Positions 38,941-50,833 are shown, counted from the stretch's first letter. The stretch: 64,000 bases of DNA from Symbiodinium natans (GCA_905221605.1 CAJNDS010002192.1:62001-126000), one strand, 5' to 3'. Program-made: numbers and translations. The notes: generated from the letters alone by a model not told the origin.

Positions 38941-39020
38941 TGCCCAAAGTGCCCAAAGTGCCCAAAGTGCCCAAAGTGCCCAAAGTGCCCAAAGTGCCCA
39001 AAGTGCCCAAAGTGCCCAAA
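38941..39020. repeat. Nine-base tandem repeat TGCCCAAAG
   Basis: Nearly nine perfect copies. Confidence 0.97.
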
Positions 39021-39327
39021 ACCCTCAGCTTTCCCCACACGAACTCCTCGCCATCTGGAGCCAAGACTCGGGCCCAAGCCCCTGCTTAACTCCTCAACTC
39101 CTCATATTCGAAACGTTCAAGCCAAGGGGGCATGGCCGCACTCCGCGCGATGCGCGATCCCTCGAGGTGGCGCGTCGTTCGGATCAGGTGCTCCTGCTCC
39201 GGGAGGGTTTCAGGTTGAGGCCCTATACAGGAGCGGAGGAGCGGGGCAAAGCTGTCAAAGCCCGGAAAGAAGCCGCGGGCGCCAATGCAGAGAGCCCCCA
39301 CCAGATGCAGAGGCTCGACTTGCGTGC
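39021..39327. other. Unresolved segment
   Basis: No gene supported. Confidence 0.35.
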
Positions 39328-39427
39328 TTGCTGGATAGTAGGGAATGAGGGGATGAGGTACCAAATATCCATGCAGGGGTTATATGGGGTACCTCATTCC
39401 CTCATTCCCTACTAACCAACAGTAAGT
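39328..39427. mobile_element. Family E element, copy 3 (best preserved)
   Basis: Inverted ends CTTGCTGG then AGTAGGGAATGAGG on the left; ATTCCCTCATTCCCTACT then AACCAACAGTAAG on the right. The inner 26 bp of each arm agree except at one base. Confidence 0.8.
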
Positions 39428-39449
39428 GTACTTGGCTGCACTCAGGAGG

Positions 39450-39535
39450 GTAGCTATAAATTAAACTTTTAACTACCTTATAAAAAAACCCAATAAACCC
39501 AAAAAAGGTAAGGATCTAAAGTTACAGTAAAGTAC
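39450..39535. mobile_element. Possible eroded family F element
   Basis: CTTATAAAAAAACCCAATAA and CCCAAAAAAGGTA resemble the complement of the 17629-17739 interior. Ends not recognisable. Confidence 0.3.
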
Positions 39536-39640
39536 CACAAAGTGTAAAGCTCCTTGAAGAGGCCCACTTCTCGCACAGTTTCGGCGCTCAGCGCTTGCAA
39601 CGCCTGCGGCCGAGCATGGCCCAGCCATGGAAGAGTGTAG

Positions 39641-39728
39641 CTACTATTTGCTTAAGAACCCCCCAAAAAGAAAACATCTTCTTCCTTATAAGGGCAATAT
39701 GTTTTGCGGGTTCTTAAGCAAATAGTAG
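39641..39728. mobile_element. Family C hairpin element, copy with perfect ends
   Basis: 88 bp with perfect 20-bp inverted ends CTACTATTTGCTTAAGAACC and GGTTCTTAAGCAAATAGTAG. No obvious target duplication. Confidence 0.85.
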
Positions 39729-40628
39729 GTAAGGCTCAGTGTTCAAGATTTCCGAGCTTCGGGTTCCGGATCTTTGGGCTTTAGGGTTTGAAGGTTTGAT
39801 AAGGTTTGAGATGGGGAGAGGTGTGCTACTTGGCATGGCTCAGGCACCTTGGATCTGGTAGCTTTTGCGCATGTTTTCGGCAAGACGGGCCCCGAAGCCA
39901 ATGAACCTCGCAAGCTCAAACCGCGGCTCTGGTGCCTTCTCCTGCGAATCCAGGAACTGCTTCGCGGCCTTCGGAACTGGCGCCACTGTTCTCGGAAGGC
40001 TCAAAGGCTCAGGGCGCGGGCTTGCTGAAAGCAACGTTTCGGGTTGAGGGGAGGTTCGAGCTGCAAGCCTTCTTGATTTCTGTCTTTCTCTCTCTGCCTC
40101 TTTCTTGGCGGAATTCTGTGTTGTTTTGATGCTTGCTCTTGCTTGATTCTTACGACCAATTCTTTTAAATCTACGATTCCTGACATATAAGGCTGAACTA
40201 GGCCGTTGGCAATGCATCCGGCTGAGATAAAGACATGCACCCAATTTAAGAAACTAAGAGGCTTTGCGTCGACTCCCAAGGCCTCAATGCGGCGATGCCC
40301 GCAGCAGAACGCGCCTTTATCCAAGATGCGGGGTATGCCTGGAGAAGCCCAGAAGCCGTCGAACCCTAAGCCCTAAACCGACTATCATCTTCCGATCGGT
40401 TCGGGGCGCTTTTCCAGGCGGACCTGTCACCTCGGCAACTCTATGGGCCACACCCCATAGAATCCTAGGCAGAAGCCAGACAACTTCCCGCAACTCCGGA
40501 AGAACAACCGCCCCGAGACCCTGAAGCCCCCAACACCCTGCAGGCCATCAAGCGCCTCCACGCCATCGGCTGCAGCACCTCTGTTTCGGGGATTCGGGTC
40601 AAAAGACTGAGGGCTGCTTAGCGTTACT
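39729..40628. other. Unresolved segment
   Basis: A minus open frame 39840-40244 (134 codons) with Lys/Arg-rich middle has no recognised domain. A CCCTAAG/CCCTAAA remnant sits at 40364-40378. Confidence 0.35.
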
Positions 40629-40726
40629 TGATATGTTCCCCCTTATACTTGACAGTCCGAAATAGGGATTACAGTGCCCCCTCCCAATTTTTTTTGGAGC
40701 TGTGAGTATAAGGGTGAACATCCCCA
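40629..40726. mobile_element. Family A Mutator-like MITE, copy 3
   Basis: ATGTTCCCCCTTATACTTGA and GTGAGTATAAGGGTGAACAT are the two arms. No convincing flanking duplication remains. Confidence 0.7.
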
Positions 40727-40861
40727 AGGTGTTTCCGTTGTTCTCGGCGATCCTTCCTTCCTCATGGCTCCAGCTTCAGAATCACTCCCGCAAAAGCAGA
40801 TGCCAAAGTCCGAAAACCCTGCGACCTCGAAAACCCCAAAGTCCCAAAACCCACAGAGACT

Positions 40862-40972
40862 TACTTTCAACATCTGAAGATCGGAAGCCCCAGAAGCCCC
40901 AAAAGCCCCAAAAGACCCGAAAGCCCCGAAAGCCTCGAAAGCCCAAAGCCCCCCAGAAGCCCCAAAAGTGCG
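40862..40972. repeat. AAGCCCC-type minisatellite
   Basis: Ten- to eleven-base units such as AGAAGCCCCAAAAGCCCCGA repeat with drift. Confidence 0.7.
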
Positions 40973-42568
40973 GGGGATGATGGGGGCCGGCACCTGCATC
41001 GGGCGGCGGCCACACCTTCAGAAGGCCTGGCACGACCTGAACTTTCTGGAGCCCTCTTCGACTTGAAAGCCCTCATGGCTTATCGAGTTATAGTCATCCG
41101 CAGCAAGAATGTCCCGACACACCAACCCGACACACCAACAGCACAAGTAGCTTCAAGCAACTCAGGTTTCTTGAAGTACTCAGTGGATACACAGTGCAAG
41201 AGATGCTTGCGCACCAGAAGATTTAAGGATAACTCACAGCTGTCCTTCGGCGTACAAGAAAACCACACTCCATACACTCTACAGCATTCTTGAAACCACC
41301 ACACACCTGTTCAGGGGCTTCTTCTCTCTTCATTGGTCCGCTGCACGGACAATTAAAGTTAAAGGCCACCTGGTTGCCAAACTTACGCCGGCTTCTGCTC
41401 GAAGGCTCGTTGGCAACCGCAAGCCGGCGAGCGGGCAGAGTAACAGCACTTTTTACCCCAAGGTGGCCTTGCACACAACTCTAGTCCGAAACCGAAAAAG
41501 CCCTGAACCTGAACCACATAAACCTTAAACCAGCCCAAACCCCAAGAAAAAAAAAAAAAAAAACCTGTTGACCCGAAAAATTGACATGAAACCTGAACCC
41601 CCCGACCTGCCCCTTCACCCTTCTTGCGACAGTCGCCGCGTGCCTGGCAGCGTGGGCCGGAGCACCCCGTGCTTTTTTTTTGGGCAGCCCAAGAGGTTCC
41701 GTTTGGGGGAACTGGGGAGCTGGGCATCTTGGGCACTGGGGAACTGGGGAGCTGGGCACTGCTATGTGCCAGGATCCTAGCTGCAGCGAGTCCAGTTCTC
41801 GGGTTCCGCGGTGCCCGGGCCTGCATGGAGGCCCAAGGGTACTTGGCGCAGCACTCTAGCCGGGCTATCGAAGTTAATAATGAGTAATGTATTTAAAGGA
41901 TATCAAAAAACAAAATAATTCAAGATATACACCAGAAAAGTCGCCTTATAGCCTGAATGAAGACATTTGTAACCGAGGTTTCGCACAACCCGCAAACCCT
42001 CAAGTAGCCTCAAGTAGGTGCGAGTTTGAACTGTCCACATGCTATGCTGGGCCGCTGCAAAACGACCCTCAACAGCTCGGAGGCTCTCCTGGCTTCGATG
42101 CTCAGAGCGTCTAACAGTAGCAAACGTTGAAAACGGGCCTGTCAATTCCGGGGGCTTCGTCTGCGGGGGCTTAGGCGTGGGGGGGGGCCTTAAAGCCCCG
42201 GGAGCTTCACTGAGCTGGAGAGAGAGGCGGCATTTTGCTTCTGGGAGCCCTGTTGTGAGCTTCAAAAAAGAAGGATTGCTCAGGATGGCTCAGGCGCAAC
42301 TCCTTGGGTCATAACAGACACCAGCTGCTCCGTGGTCCAAAGAAATCCGGGTAGTGAACACCCTTAAACCCTGAACTCATCAACCCCAAGCCCTAAACCA
42401 TTCAACCTTTCAACACCCTTCACGGTCTGGTCTCACGGGCCGGGGATTCTCGCTGGACTCGCAGGCCACCAAGCACAAGGCTTTCGAAGGCTCCTGCAGG
42501 CAGGGTCTACGCTACTCACCTACCTTTAAAGGTCCCGGATCCAGTGCCCATCTCTGTCTTAAAGAGGT
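40973..42568. other. Unresolved segment
   Basis: Includes an A18 run at about 41547-41564 and an AT-rich stretch at 41870-41950. No domain in any frame. Confidence 0.4.
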
Positions 42569-42668
42569 ATAGAGTTTAGGGTTTAGGGTTTAGGGTTTAG
42601 GGTTTAGGGTTTAGGGTTTAGGGTTTAGGGTTTAGGGTTTAGGGTTTAGGGTTTAGGGTTTAGGGTTT
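42569..42668 (+). repeat. TTTAGGG array
   Basis: About fourteen perfect units ending against dispersed repeat I copy 2. Confidence 0.97.
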
Positions 42669-42681
42669 GCTGTGATAGGGC

Positions 42682-42851
42682 GTAGATGCTGTGAAGGTTG
42701 GGTTTTGGAACAAGCTCGAAAGCGTCGTGAGGTGCGAAGAGCAGCTTTGGCCCGATTGTGGAAGGCCATCTAACACTTTTCTCCCACCCCACGCCGTCCA
42801 AGGCGGCAAAGCCACCCAAACCTATTCCTTTTAGGGTTTAGGCCTAAACTC
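42682..42851 (-). repeat. Dispersed repeat I, copy 2
   Basis: Reverse-complement homologue of 5418-5592 over its whole length. One edge lies 14 bp from a TTTAGGG array and the other carries the TTTAGGG-like word within the repeat itself. Confidence 0.8.
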
Positions 42852-43366
42852 AAGCCAACTGCTTTCTTTACATAAAACTTCTTCATTCCGTCACGGCTTT
42901 TCACAAAAAACAAGCCTCCACAGGGTCAGTCTGGGCAGCCCAGGGGCCCGGCAGAGGGCCCAGAGCGGCCCAGTTAAGGAGGCGCAGAGGAAAAAGCAAG
43001 GGGCCCAAAGTGAGTGAGGCTAGGCAGGGGCCCAATTCCAGAAGAGGCCCAGGGGCCGGGAGGGGAGGCCAAAACCAAAAAAGCAGGTTTTTGAGCACCC
43101 GCCCTGCGTGGCCTGGCCTGAGGCCCCCTCATCCCTGGACACGCTGCGGTGAGGGGTCCAGGTCCTCCTGGCCTGGGGGCCTTGGGGTACCCTCCCCAGA
43201 AATGCCAGCCCCATCCGTATTTACTTTATTAAGGGGGACCAGTACTGGTTGCCGGGAGAACCTGCTCCGGTACCGGGCCCATCGTGGGTGCTACCGACCT
43301 CCGGGCTGCAGGAGGCGGGCAAGCGACCTGGGTCGACTTTCGCCATCGAGGTCGAAGGGCTTAAGC
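42852..43366. other. GC-rich unresolved segment
   Basis: Includes inverted words such as CCCGGTACCGGAG-like 43262-43280. No supported gene. Confidence 0.35.
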
Positions 43367-43393
43367 GCCGCCCCCCTTCTGTAGGGGGGCGGC
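43367..43393. other. Strong GC hairpin
   Basis: GCCGCCCCCC and GGGGGGCGGC form a perfect 10-bp stem around the 7-base loop TTCTGTA, ten bases before the largest telomere-type array. Confidence 0.7.
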
Positions 43394-43402
43394 CTAGGCC
43401 CT

Positions 43403-44248
43403 GAGTTTAGGGTTTAGCCTTTAGGGTTTAGGGTTTAGGGTTTAGGGTTTAGGGTTTAGGGTTTAGGGTTTAGGGTTTAGGGTTTAGGGTTTAGGGTTTA
43501 GGGTTTAGGGTTTAGGGTTTAGGGTTTAGGGTTTAGGGTTTAGGGTTTAGGGTTTAGGGTTTAGGGTTTAGGGTTTAGGGTTTAGGGTTTAGGGTTTTTA
43601 GTAGGGTTTAGGGTTTTAGGGTTTAGGGTTTAGGGTTTTTAGGGTAGGGTTAGGGTTTAGGGTTTTAGGGTTTAGGTTGGGTTTAGGGTTTGGGTTTTAG
43701 GGTTTAGGGGGTTTAGGGTTTAGGGTTTAGGGGTTTAGGGTTTAGGGTTTAGGTTTAGTTAGGGTGTAGGGTTTAGGGTTTAGGGTTTAGGGTTTAGGGT
43801 TTAGGGTTAGGTTTGAGGGTTGGGTTTGGGTTAGGGTTTAGGGTTAGGGTTTAGGGTTTAGGTTGAGGGTTTAGGTTTAGGTTTAGGTTTTAGGGTTAGG
43901 TTTAGGGTTTAGGGTTTAGGGTTTAGGGTTTAGGGTTTAGGGTTTAGGGTTTAGGGTTAGGGTTTAGGGTTTAGGGGGTTTAGGGTTTAGGGTTTAGGGT
44001 TTAGGGTTTAGGGTTTAGGGTTTAGGGTTTAGGGTTTAGGGTTTAGGGTTTAGGGTTTAGGGTTTAGGGTTTAGGGTTTAGGGTTTAGGGTTTTAGGGTT
44101 TGGGTTTAGGGTTTAGGGTTTAGGGTTTAGGGTTTAGGGTTTAGGGTTTAGGGTTTAGGGTTTAGGGTTTAGGGTTTAGGGTTTAGGGTTTAGGGTTTAG
44201 GGTTTAGGGTTTAGGGTTTAGGGTTTAGGGTTTAGGGTTTAGGGTTTG
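43403..44248 (+). repeat. Largest TTTAGGG array (about 845 bp)
   Basis: Two near-perfect flanks (43425-43595 and 43905-44248) enclose a scrambled centre (43596-43905) with TTAGGG, TTTTAGGG, TTGAGGG and TTTGGG units. Confidence 0.97.
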
Positions 44249-44719
44249 CCACCCACCCAGCAACACCGCCCCATTTTTGCTGAGGGCTTCCCACTCCCCA
44301 TCTGATTATGGGTGTCCTCGTTTAGGGGCTTGGGGCCGGTACCCATGGTGCCATGAAATCACCCTGAGGCGGAAGGCTTTGAGCTTTCCACTCCTGGAGT
44401 CTGGAGTCTTCTTAGTGTCCTACGTTCAGGGCTTCCCTACAGCCTAAACCCTAAACGGGCCTTGCTTTGAATACACCAGCTCAAAGAATCCCCCGACACA
44501 GCGTGGAGGGCCGTTTCCTCCTGGGGCTTAAGGATTTAGCCCCTAAACCAAAAACTCTAAACCCTAAAGCCCCAAAGGCTTTTTGACCTCCGGCACCTGG
44601 CCTTGGCCTCCGCCGGTGCGGGTGCGTCGAGGATGCCATCGGAGAACATCTTGCGCCTTGGGAGCTTTGGAGGCTCGGTTTCTTAGTGTGAAGGGGCAAA
44701 ATCAGAGGAGGCTCAATAA
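44249..44719. other. Unresolved segment
   Basis: No gene supported. Confidence 0.4.
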
Positions 44720-44978
<259 letters not shown>

Positions 44979-46851
44979 TGGCTTTTGGAGCTTAGATGGT
45001 GCAGAGTGCTGGAGCAGGACTTTGGACAGGGCCAGAGCGCTTAAGATTCAGAAGCTTCTTCAGCATTGAACGTGCTTGTGCGCGTGCGTTGGCGTGTGCG
45101 CGCGCGTGTGCTTGTGCTTGGTCCCCGCGCCAAGGCGTCCTGCCGAGGTCCTCCCGGGTCTCCTGCGTTAGACAGATACCCTCTCAAACCGCAGAGAATC
45201 GCGAGGACTTCTGAAGGCTGAGGTTCAGGTAGAACATGAGGTGTTAGGTGCTCAGTTTCCGATGCTGCACGAGGGTCCAGGGCTCCACGACCACACTGTT
45301 GCCAGACGCGTGCGTAGAGACGTATGCACAAATGCACCCTGAGAGTCTGGGCCAGGGGTATACAAATAAACTCAATCAAACATAGCAGGGAGCGAGCGAC
45401 ATCAGACACTACTTGCTACTTGGAGGCGACAGAAGCTGGTGTGGCAAATGCTCAGCAGCTCTCACGCAGAGCATCTGCGAAGCAGTGTCGCATAAATGAA
45501 ACCTTGCGAAGATTTTGCGATCTAGCTTCGTGCCGAAGCCCAGAATATCAGGGCCCATAAAGGCCTGTCGGGTGTAGGGCGCTCGGCTTCTGGGACTAGG
45601 CACCCAAAGCATTAGGAATGTTGTCGCTGCCCCAAGGACGATGCATGCTTCGATCAGCTGCTCCGAATCTTCTGTAGGATCTCGGGGCTTGAAGTTTCGA
45701 GGGCGGATTTACGGTTTGAAGGTCTCAGGGTCTTTGGCTTGGAGGATTCGTCGCGGTTGGGGATACAAGGTTTAGGCCTCATTCTTCTTTAAGAAGAGCA
45801 CCAGCCAGCTGCAGTCTGCTGACCGTCTGCGGGGCCTTCTCTTCCTCATCTTCGCCGCTGAGGGCAAATACCTCTGCCACGTGGCTGTATTCGCATAGTG
45901 AGTATTTGCTCTTTAAAGTCCAGGAGTTGATCAAGAGATCTGTTGGCTGTGGTAGAACAGCATCCATTCACGAAGGGAACTTTCCAAACTCACAGAAGCA
46001 CAGTCGCCCCTGCAACAGCCGTGCTCAACTGCTACCTAAATCATGATCGATAGAACGAAGCACACATCGAAGCCGCCATTGAATGTATGAATGAATGGCT
46101 CATGAAACCCAATTGCATGTGCGAACGACGGAATGGGGCGGTGACAAGAACAATAGAGTCATTTCTATTGGTGGTTTGGCAAACGCCCCGTACGTTATAT
46201 ATCATGCACGCGAGGTGAACTCTGCTACACACGCACAAACGCACGCGTTGAAACATCAAAGCCCACAGATCTACGCGCGAGTGGCAGCAAGAAGACGACT
46301 TTGTTTGTGGCATTCTGTGGCACATCCTGTCCTCTAGACTTGCGAGGAGACGTCCCTGTATCGAGAGGCCAGCTGGGCATCCGCACAGATGCAGCAAAAA
46401 CAAATCCAGGAGTTTGGCAACAACTCGGAGATCGGCTCCCTCAACCCTGAAGCCCTATCTGCCTCCACCGCCAGCTTCTCCTTGCGCAGTGCGGCCTCCG
46501 CTTGGCGGCGCGTCAGGGGCACCTGGCTGTAACGTATACAGCTTTGGGGCTGGCCGTACCGGGTGTTAGGGGGTTGTTTTCATTCATCTCGGAACTGGGG
46601 AAGTGGCTGCACATTCCCCGTTTCAGGGGTTCGAGAAAAAATGCTTCTCCGTTGGCATGCGTCCTCTAAGTGCGTATGGTGTGTTCTTTTCCAACCAACT
46701 GAAATCTTTGAAGGCCCAAAACCTTTAAAGCCTTAGACCCCTAAGACCAGACGCCGTAACCCTGAAAAACCCCCACAGCCACCTCGACGAAGTGGTCGCG
46801 GCCAGCGAACGGGGCAGCACGCAGAGCACCTGCGGGAAGGCTCGCTCCCTT
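44979..46851. other. Unresolved segment
   Basis: GTGCGCGTGCG-like alternating purine-pyrimidine words at 45069-45120 could favour Z-DNA. A minus frame at 45779-45967 has a plausible acidic segment (SGEDEEEKAPQTVSRLQLAG), and one at 46334-46522 begins LTRRQAEAALRKEKLAVEAD. Both are too short to call. Confidence 0.35.
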
Positions 46852-47146
46852 TAGGGTTTAGGGTTCAGGGTTCAGGGTTCAGGGTTCAGGGTTCAGGGTT
46901 CAGGGTTCAGGGTTCAGGGTTCAGGGTTCAGGGTTCAGGGTTCAGGGTTCAGGGTTCAGGGTTCAGGGTTCAGGGTTCAGGGTTCAGGGTTCAGGGTTCA
47001 GGGTTCAGGGTTCAGGGTTCAGGGTTCAGGGTTCAGGGTTTAGGGTTTAGGGTTTAGGGTTTAGGGTTTAGGGTTTAGGGTTTAAGGTTTAGGGTTTAGG
47101 GTTTAGGGTTTAGGGTTTAGGGTTTAGGGTTTAGGGTTTAGGGTTT
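46852..47146 (+). repeat. TTCAGGG block followed by TTTAGGG block
   Basis: About 25 consecutive TTCAGGG units, then about fifteen TTTAGGG units; the two types do not intermingle. Confidence 0.97.
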
Positions 47147-49045
47147 CGGGGGGGCGGCTGTGGGGAGTGACATCGTGATCGGGGCTTGGCAGGAGTTTGG
47201 CGAGCGTTTGTGGCGGTTCGGTCGTTCGCGTTGCTTGTTGATTCATTTTGGGGCACGGTGCGGGGTCTTATTGCGGAGGGTTTATGTTGTGATCGAGCTT
47301 CGGAGCTCCTTTTGGTGGTGCTGGCGAGGGTTGTGTGAGGATAGCAAAGGCTGTCTATGCATGATTGATTCCGAGAAGGGAATGCACCAAGTTCAGAAAC
47401 CCATCCAGACCCACTCAAACCTCGAACACGCGTACCTGCAAAACCCTAAAATCCCCAACCGCTTATATACAACGCAACTAAAGCCCACTTCAAAACGCAC
47501 AGCCCCGAAACCCCAAGCTCTAAACACCCATTTTTGGCTTTAGAGTTTAGGGCTATTCCTGTAGTGCCTCGGCCAAAGAGGACCACGTCACGTACGAAGA
47601 AAGGTCCGGGAGACTGGGCTCATTGCGGCTGTGGAAGGTTTCTTGAGAGATCAAGGGGTCAACGGATTTTACGTTTAGAGAGACGAGGGGCTTCTGGGTT
47701 TTGGTTGAATGATTTTACGAGTGTTAGGGGGCTGCAGTTTCAGGGGACTAAGGATTCATTTGGGAAGTTATTGGGCTTGGAAGGTTGGGGACGTAGGGGG
47801 TTTAGAGCATTAAGGAATGCAGTTTGGCATCAAGAATTAGTTTCACGTGAGCGCAGAGTGTTACTTCGAGATGTAGGACTATCAAAGCCAAGCTTTCGAG
47901 AATTGCTCAGGACTTCTTCTGGCGCGCATGGAGGGGCATCCGGTATTCGCAGCTGTCCTTGGTGGCGCGCATGGCTCCTTTCCTTGACGGAAAGCCAGCC
48001 GGGAACACACTTGTTGACCGCACACTTACGCACGTACGCACGTACGCACGTACGCTTTTTGGAGCCCGTTGCCGGGAGCCGTAGGCCAGCCCTTTTCCAA
48101 AGCTGCATGAGCCCGGCTGCCCCTCCCGACTTTCTCCCAAACATCGTAAGCCGCGCGAGCCAGCATTTGCGCACAAATGTTGAGCCGCCCTCTCACGAGC
48201 ACCTGGGCTGCTGCCTGCGCTGCCCGGCCTCGGGCGCAGCCTTTTCGAAAACTTGCAACTATGTAAAGCTCTTGACGGCTGAGGCCGCGGCTCCTGCTGG
48301 CACACCAAATCCCAGCATCTGATAGGTTTCAGGCACATATCGGCAACAAGATGCTAGGCTGAAAGGACGAAGTCATTGATTGCCATGCTGCCACTCCACC
48401 CCAATTAACTTCATAGAAGCGCAAGCAAAGGCCTTCGGAAAGCTCGCAAGTCGGGCGGAGAAGAACCGCTTCTCCGGAAAAATGTCCAGGCCTGTTGCAA
48501 CAGAACTTCGGATGTTAGGTATGCTGATGAGCAGCAATTTCCGGCCAAGTCAGCAAGAGCGCCACTGATCTCAAGCGAAGCAGAAGGATTGCTGCAAGTG
48601 TGTGTTGATGGGGCCATGCCCTTGCAGCTTGGCACAATACTGCTGCTACGATTATAGCTCATAGTACGATCCGGCCGAGTGCTGTCTTAAGCATTTGGGT
48701 TCACACAATGGCAGTCCTGCTTGTAGGTAGTTCTTGCCATCCTCGCGGCCGACGAAACCTGGAGGTCTGCTGGGCTCTCAGGGTTTTTCCTGAAGGTTTG
48801 TGCGACTCCTTGCCGTGGTGACTCATAAATGCCCGAAAAAGACTTTGAAGATGTATTGCGCCGATGCAAGGCACAAACCCTTTCGTCTGCAGTCGGGACC
48901 TCTCGCCGTGGACGCCAAAACTTCTGAAGCAGCAGCACTCGACTCTTTCACACCACACACTCCTCTGCCGAGCACCATCTTGAAACCCAAGAGGCCCTAG
49001 TCCCGACAGACGTCCCTCCCCAGCACCTACCTCAACTCCTGTGAT
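47147..49045. other. Unresolved segment
   Basis: A plus frame 47534-48322 (262 codons) and two overlapping minus frames (47830-48338) exist, but none has a domain. ACGCACGT repeats at 48027-48056. Confidence 0.35.
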
Positions 49046-49090
49046 AAACCCTAAACCCTAAACCCTAAACCCTTAACCCTTAAACCCTAT
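49046..49090 (-). repeat. CCCTAAA patch with CCCTTAA variants
   Basis: Six units. Confidence 0.88.
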
Positions 49091-49230
49091 AAGACCAGAG
49101 AGGAATCCTGGCTCCAAGGGCAGTCTCCAAGCACCCCGGCAAGCCAGCCAGAAGATGGTGTGACGTTCACAGGACCACAGCAGCGGCCTCCAGGGGCCGC
49201 AAGAACCACAGAGAGAGAGAGAGAGAGGGG

Positions 49231-49372
49231 ACTACCAATTGCTTACAGACCTCCCAAAAAATAACAACATTCTTCCTTCTCAGGGCAATTTAGAGATCAT
49301 TATTTTATTTTGTTATCTTTTTGTTATCTTTTTTTTTTGGTTGGTTGGGGGGGTTCTTAAGCAAATAGTAGG
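49231..49372. mobile_element. Family C element, enlarged copy
   Basis: Left ACTACCAATTGCTTACAGAC, right GGGTTCTTAAGCAAATAGTA. A T-rich insertion (TTGTTATCTTTTTGTTATCT) lengthens the middle. Confidence 0.7.
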
Positions 49373-49479
49373 CGAGGAGGATGGGAGGGGTGTGGGAGGC
49401 GGCTCTTTGTTGACATTCGTCGGCCTGGGGGCTGGAGATTCAACCCCAAACAATCCTCTGCTTTAGGGTCCAGAATTTT

Positions 49480-50310
49480 CGGGTTTAGGGTTTTAGGGTT
49501 TTGAGGATTTTAGGGTTCTAGGGTTTGAAGGTTTGAGGGTTTGAGGGTTTGAGGGTTTGAGGGTTTGAGGGTTTGAGGGTTTGAGGGTTTGAGGGTTTGA
49601 GGGTTTGAGGGTTTGAGGGTTTGAGGGTTTGAGGGTTTGAGGGTTTGAGGGTTTGAGGGTTTGAGGGTTTGAGGGTTTGAGGGTTTTTTGAGGGTTTGAG
49701 GTTTGAGGTTTGAGGGTTTGAGGGTTTGAGGGTTTGAGGGTTTGAGGGTTTGAGGGTTTGAGGGTTTGAGGGTTTGAGGGTTTGAGGGTTTGAGGGTTTG
49801 AGGGTTTAGGGTTTCGTTTTTGAGGGTTTGAGGGTTTGAGGGTTTTTTGAGGGTTTGAGGGTTTGAGGGGTTTGAGGTTTGAGGGTTTGAGGTTTTTGAG
49901 GGAGGGTTTTGAGGGTTGAGGTGAGGTTTGAGGTTTTTGAGGGTGAGGGTTGAGGGTGGAGGGTTTTGAGGGTTTGAGGGTTGAGGGTTTGAGGGTTGAG
50001 GGTGAGGGTTTGAGGGTTGGAGGGTTTGAGGGTTTTAGGGTTTGAGGGTTTGAGGGTTTGAGGGTTTGAGGGTTTGAGGGTTTGAGGGTTTGAGGGTTTG
50101 AGGGTTTGAGGGTTTGAGGGTTTGAGGGTTTGAGGCTTTTTAGGGTTTTTAGGCTTTTCAGGCTTTTCAGGCTTTTCAGGCTTTTCAGGGTTTTTGGGGA
50201 GTTTTTTGGGGGGTTTTTGGGGTTTTTGGGGTTTTGGTGTTTTTGGGGTTTTTGGGGTTTTTGGGGTGTTTAGGGTTTAGGGCTTGGAGTTTCGGGTTTA
50301 GGGTTTAGGA
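49480..50310 (+). repeat. TTTGAGGG (8-mer) array with degenerate flanks
   Basis: TTTGAGGG is repeated dozens of times at 49522-50135, with a scrambled interval at 49810-50035. It then changes into AGGCTTTTC and GTTTTTGGG repeats and returns to TTTAGGG near 50270. Confidence 0.97.
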
Positions 50311-50434
50311 TTTAGGGTAGCGCCCTGAACCCGAAACAAGGGCTTGGGGATTTGAAAGCCCTCGGAAAGAGCGAGAGGTCTTTTGCCAAACCCTGGTGCC
50401 CAAAGCCTGCAACAGCCCTGCGCACCAGGAAGCC

Positions 50435-50441
50435 CTTGACC

Positions 50442-50494
<53 letters not shown>

Positions 50495-50525
50495 AGCCTC
50501 AAGCCTCAAGCCTCAACCCTAAACC
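50435..50525 (-). repeat. CCCTCAA array
   Basis: About eight CCCTCAA units, then CCTCAAG variants; opposite in orientation to the preceding array. Confidence 0.93.
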
Positions 50526-50655
50526 TCCACACCCCCCTATACACCCGAGACCCCCCACACTCCCCACACCCAACAGTGCCCTGCCCTAACCCCGCTGAGA
50601 AGGTCCGATTGAGGCCTCTCAAAACCTGGCCGTTGTTGGTTAACAACTGATCGAA

Positions 50656-50722
50656 GATGGCCCTCAAACCCTCTGATATAATATTCCTGAACATGATCCT
50701 CTTAAACCCAAATGAGGGAAAG
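50656..50722. mobile_element. Family G repeat, copy 1
   Basis: GATGGCCCTCAAACCCTCTG, then CCTGAACATGATCCTCTTAA and GAGGGAAAG match 61034-61100. Full element limits unclear. Confidence 0.6.
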
Positions 50723-50833
50723 TAAGCCTGCCTAGTGATAGAAGCTCGCGGCACCTCCAGGTCGCCGAGCCGAGCTTCGACACGCGCCCGAAGCGAAAGT
50801 CCCAGCGCCTCTCCGGCAATCAAGGGATCGAGC

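Noticed and set aside
38941-39020. Regular repeat resembling a CRISPR array
   Set aside because: The units are contiguous 9-mers without spacers; no other spaced repeat array was seen, and the window is eukaryotic.
47534-48338. A 262-codon plus frame and overlapping minus frames
   Set aside because: All are open at once, suggesting composition rather than selection, and none shows a recognisable motif.
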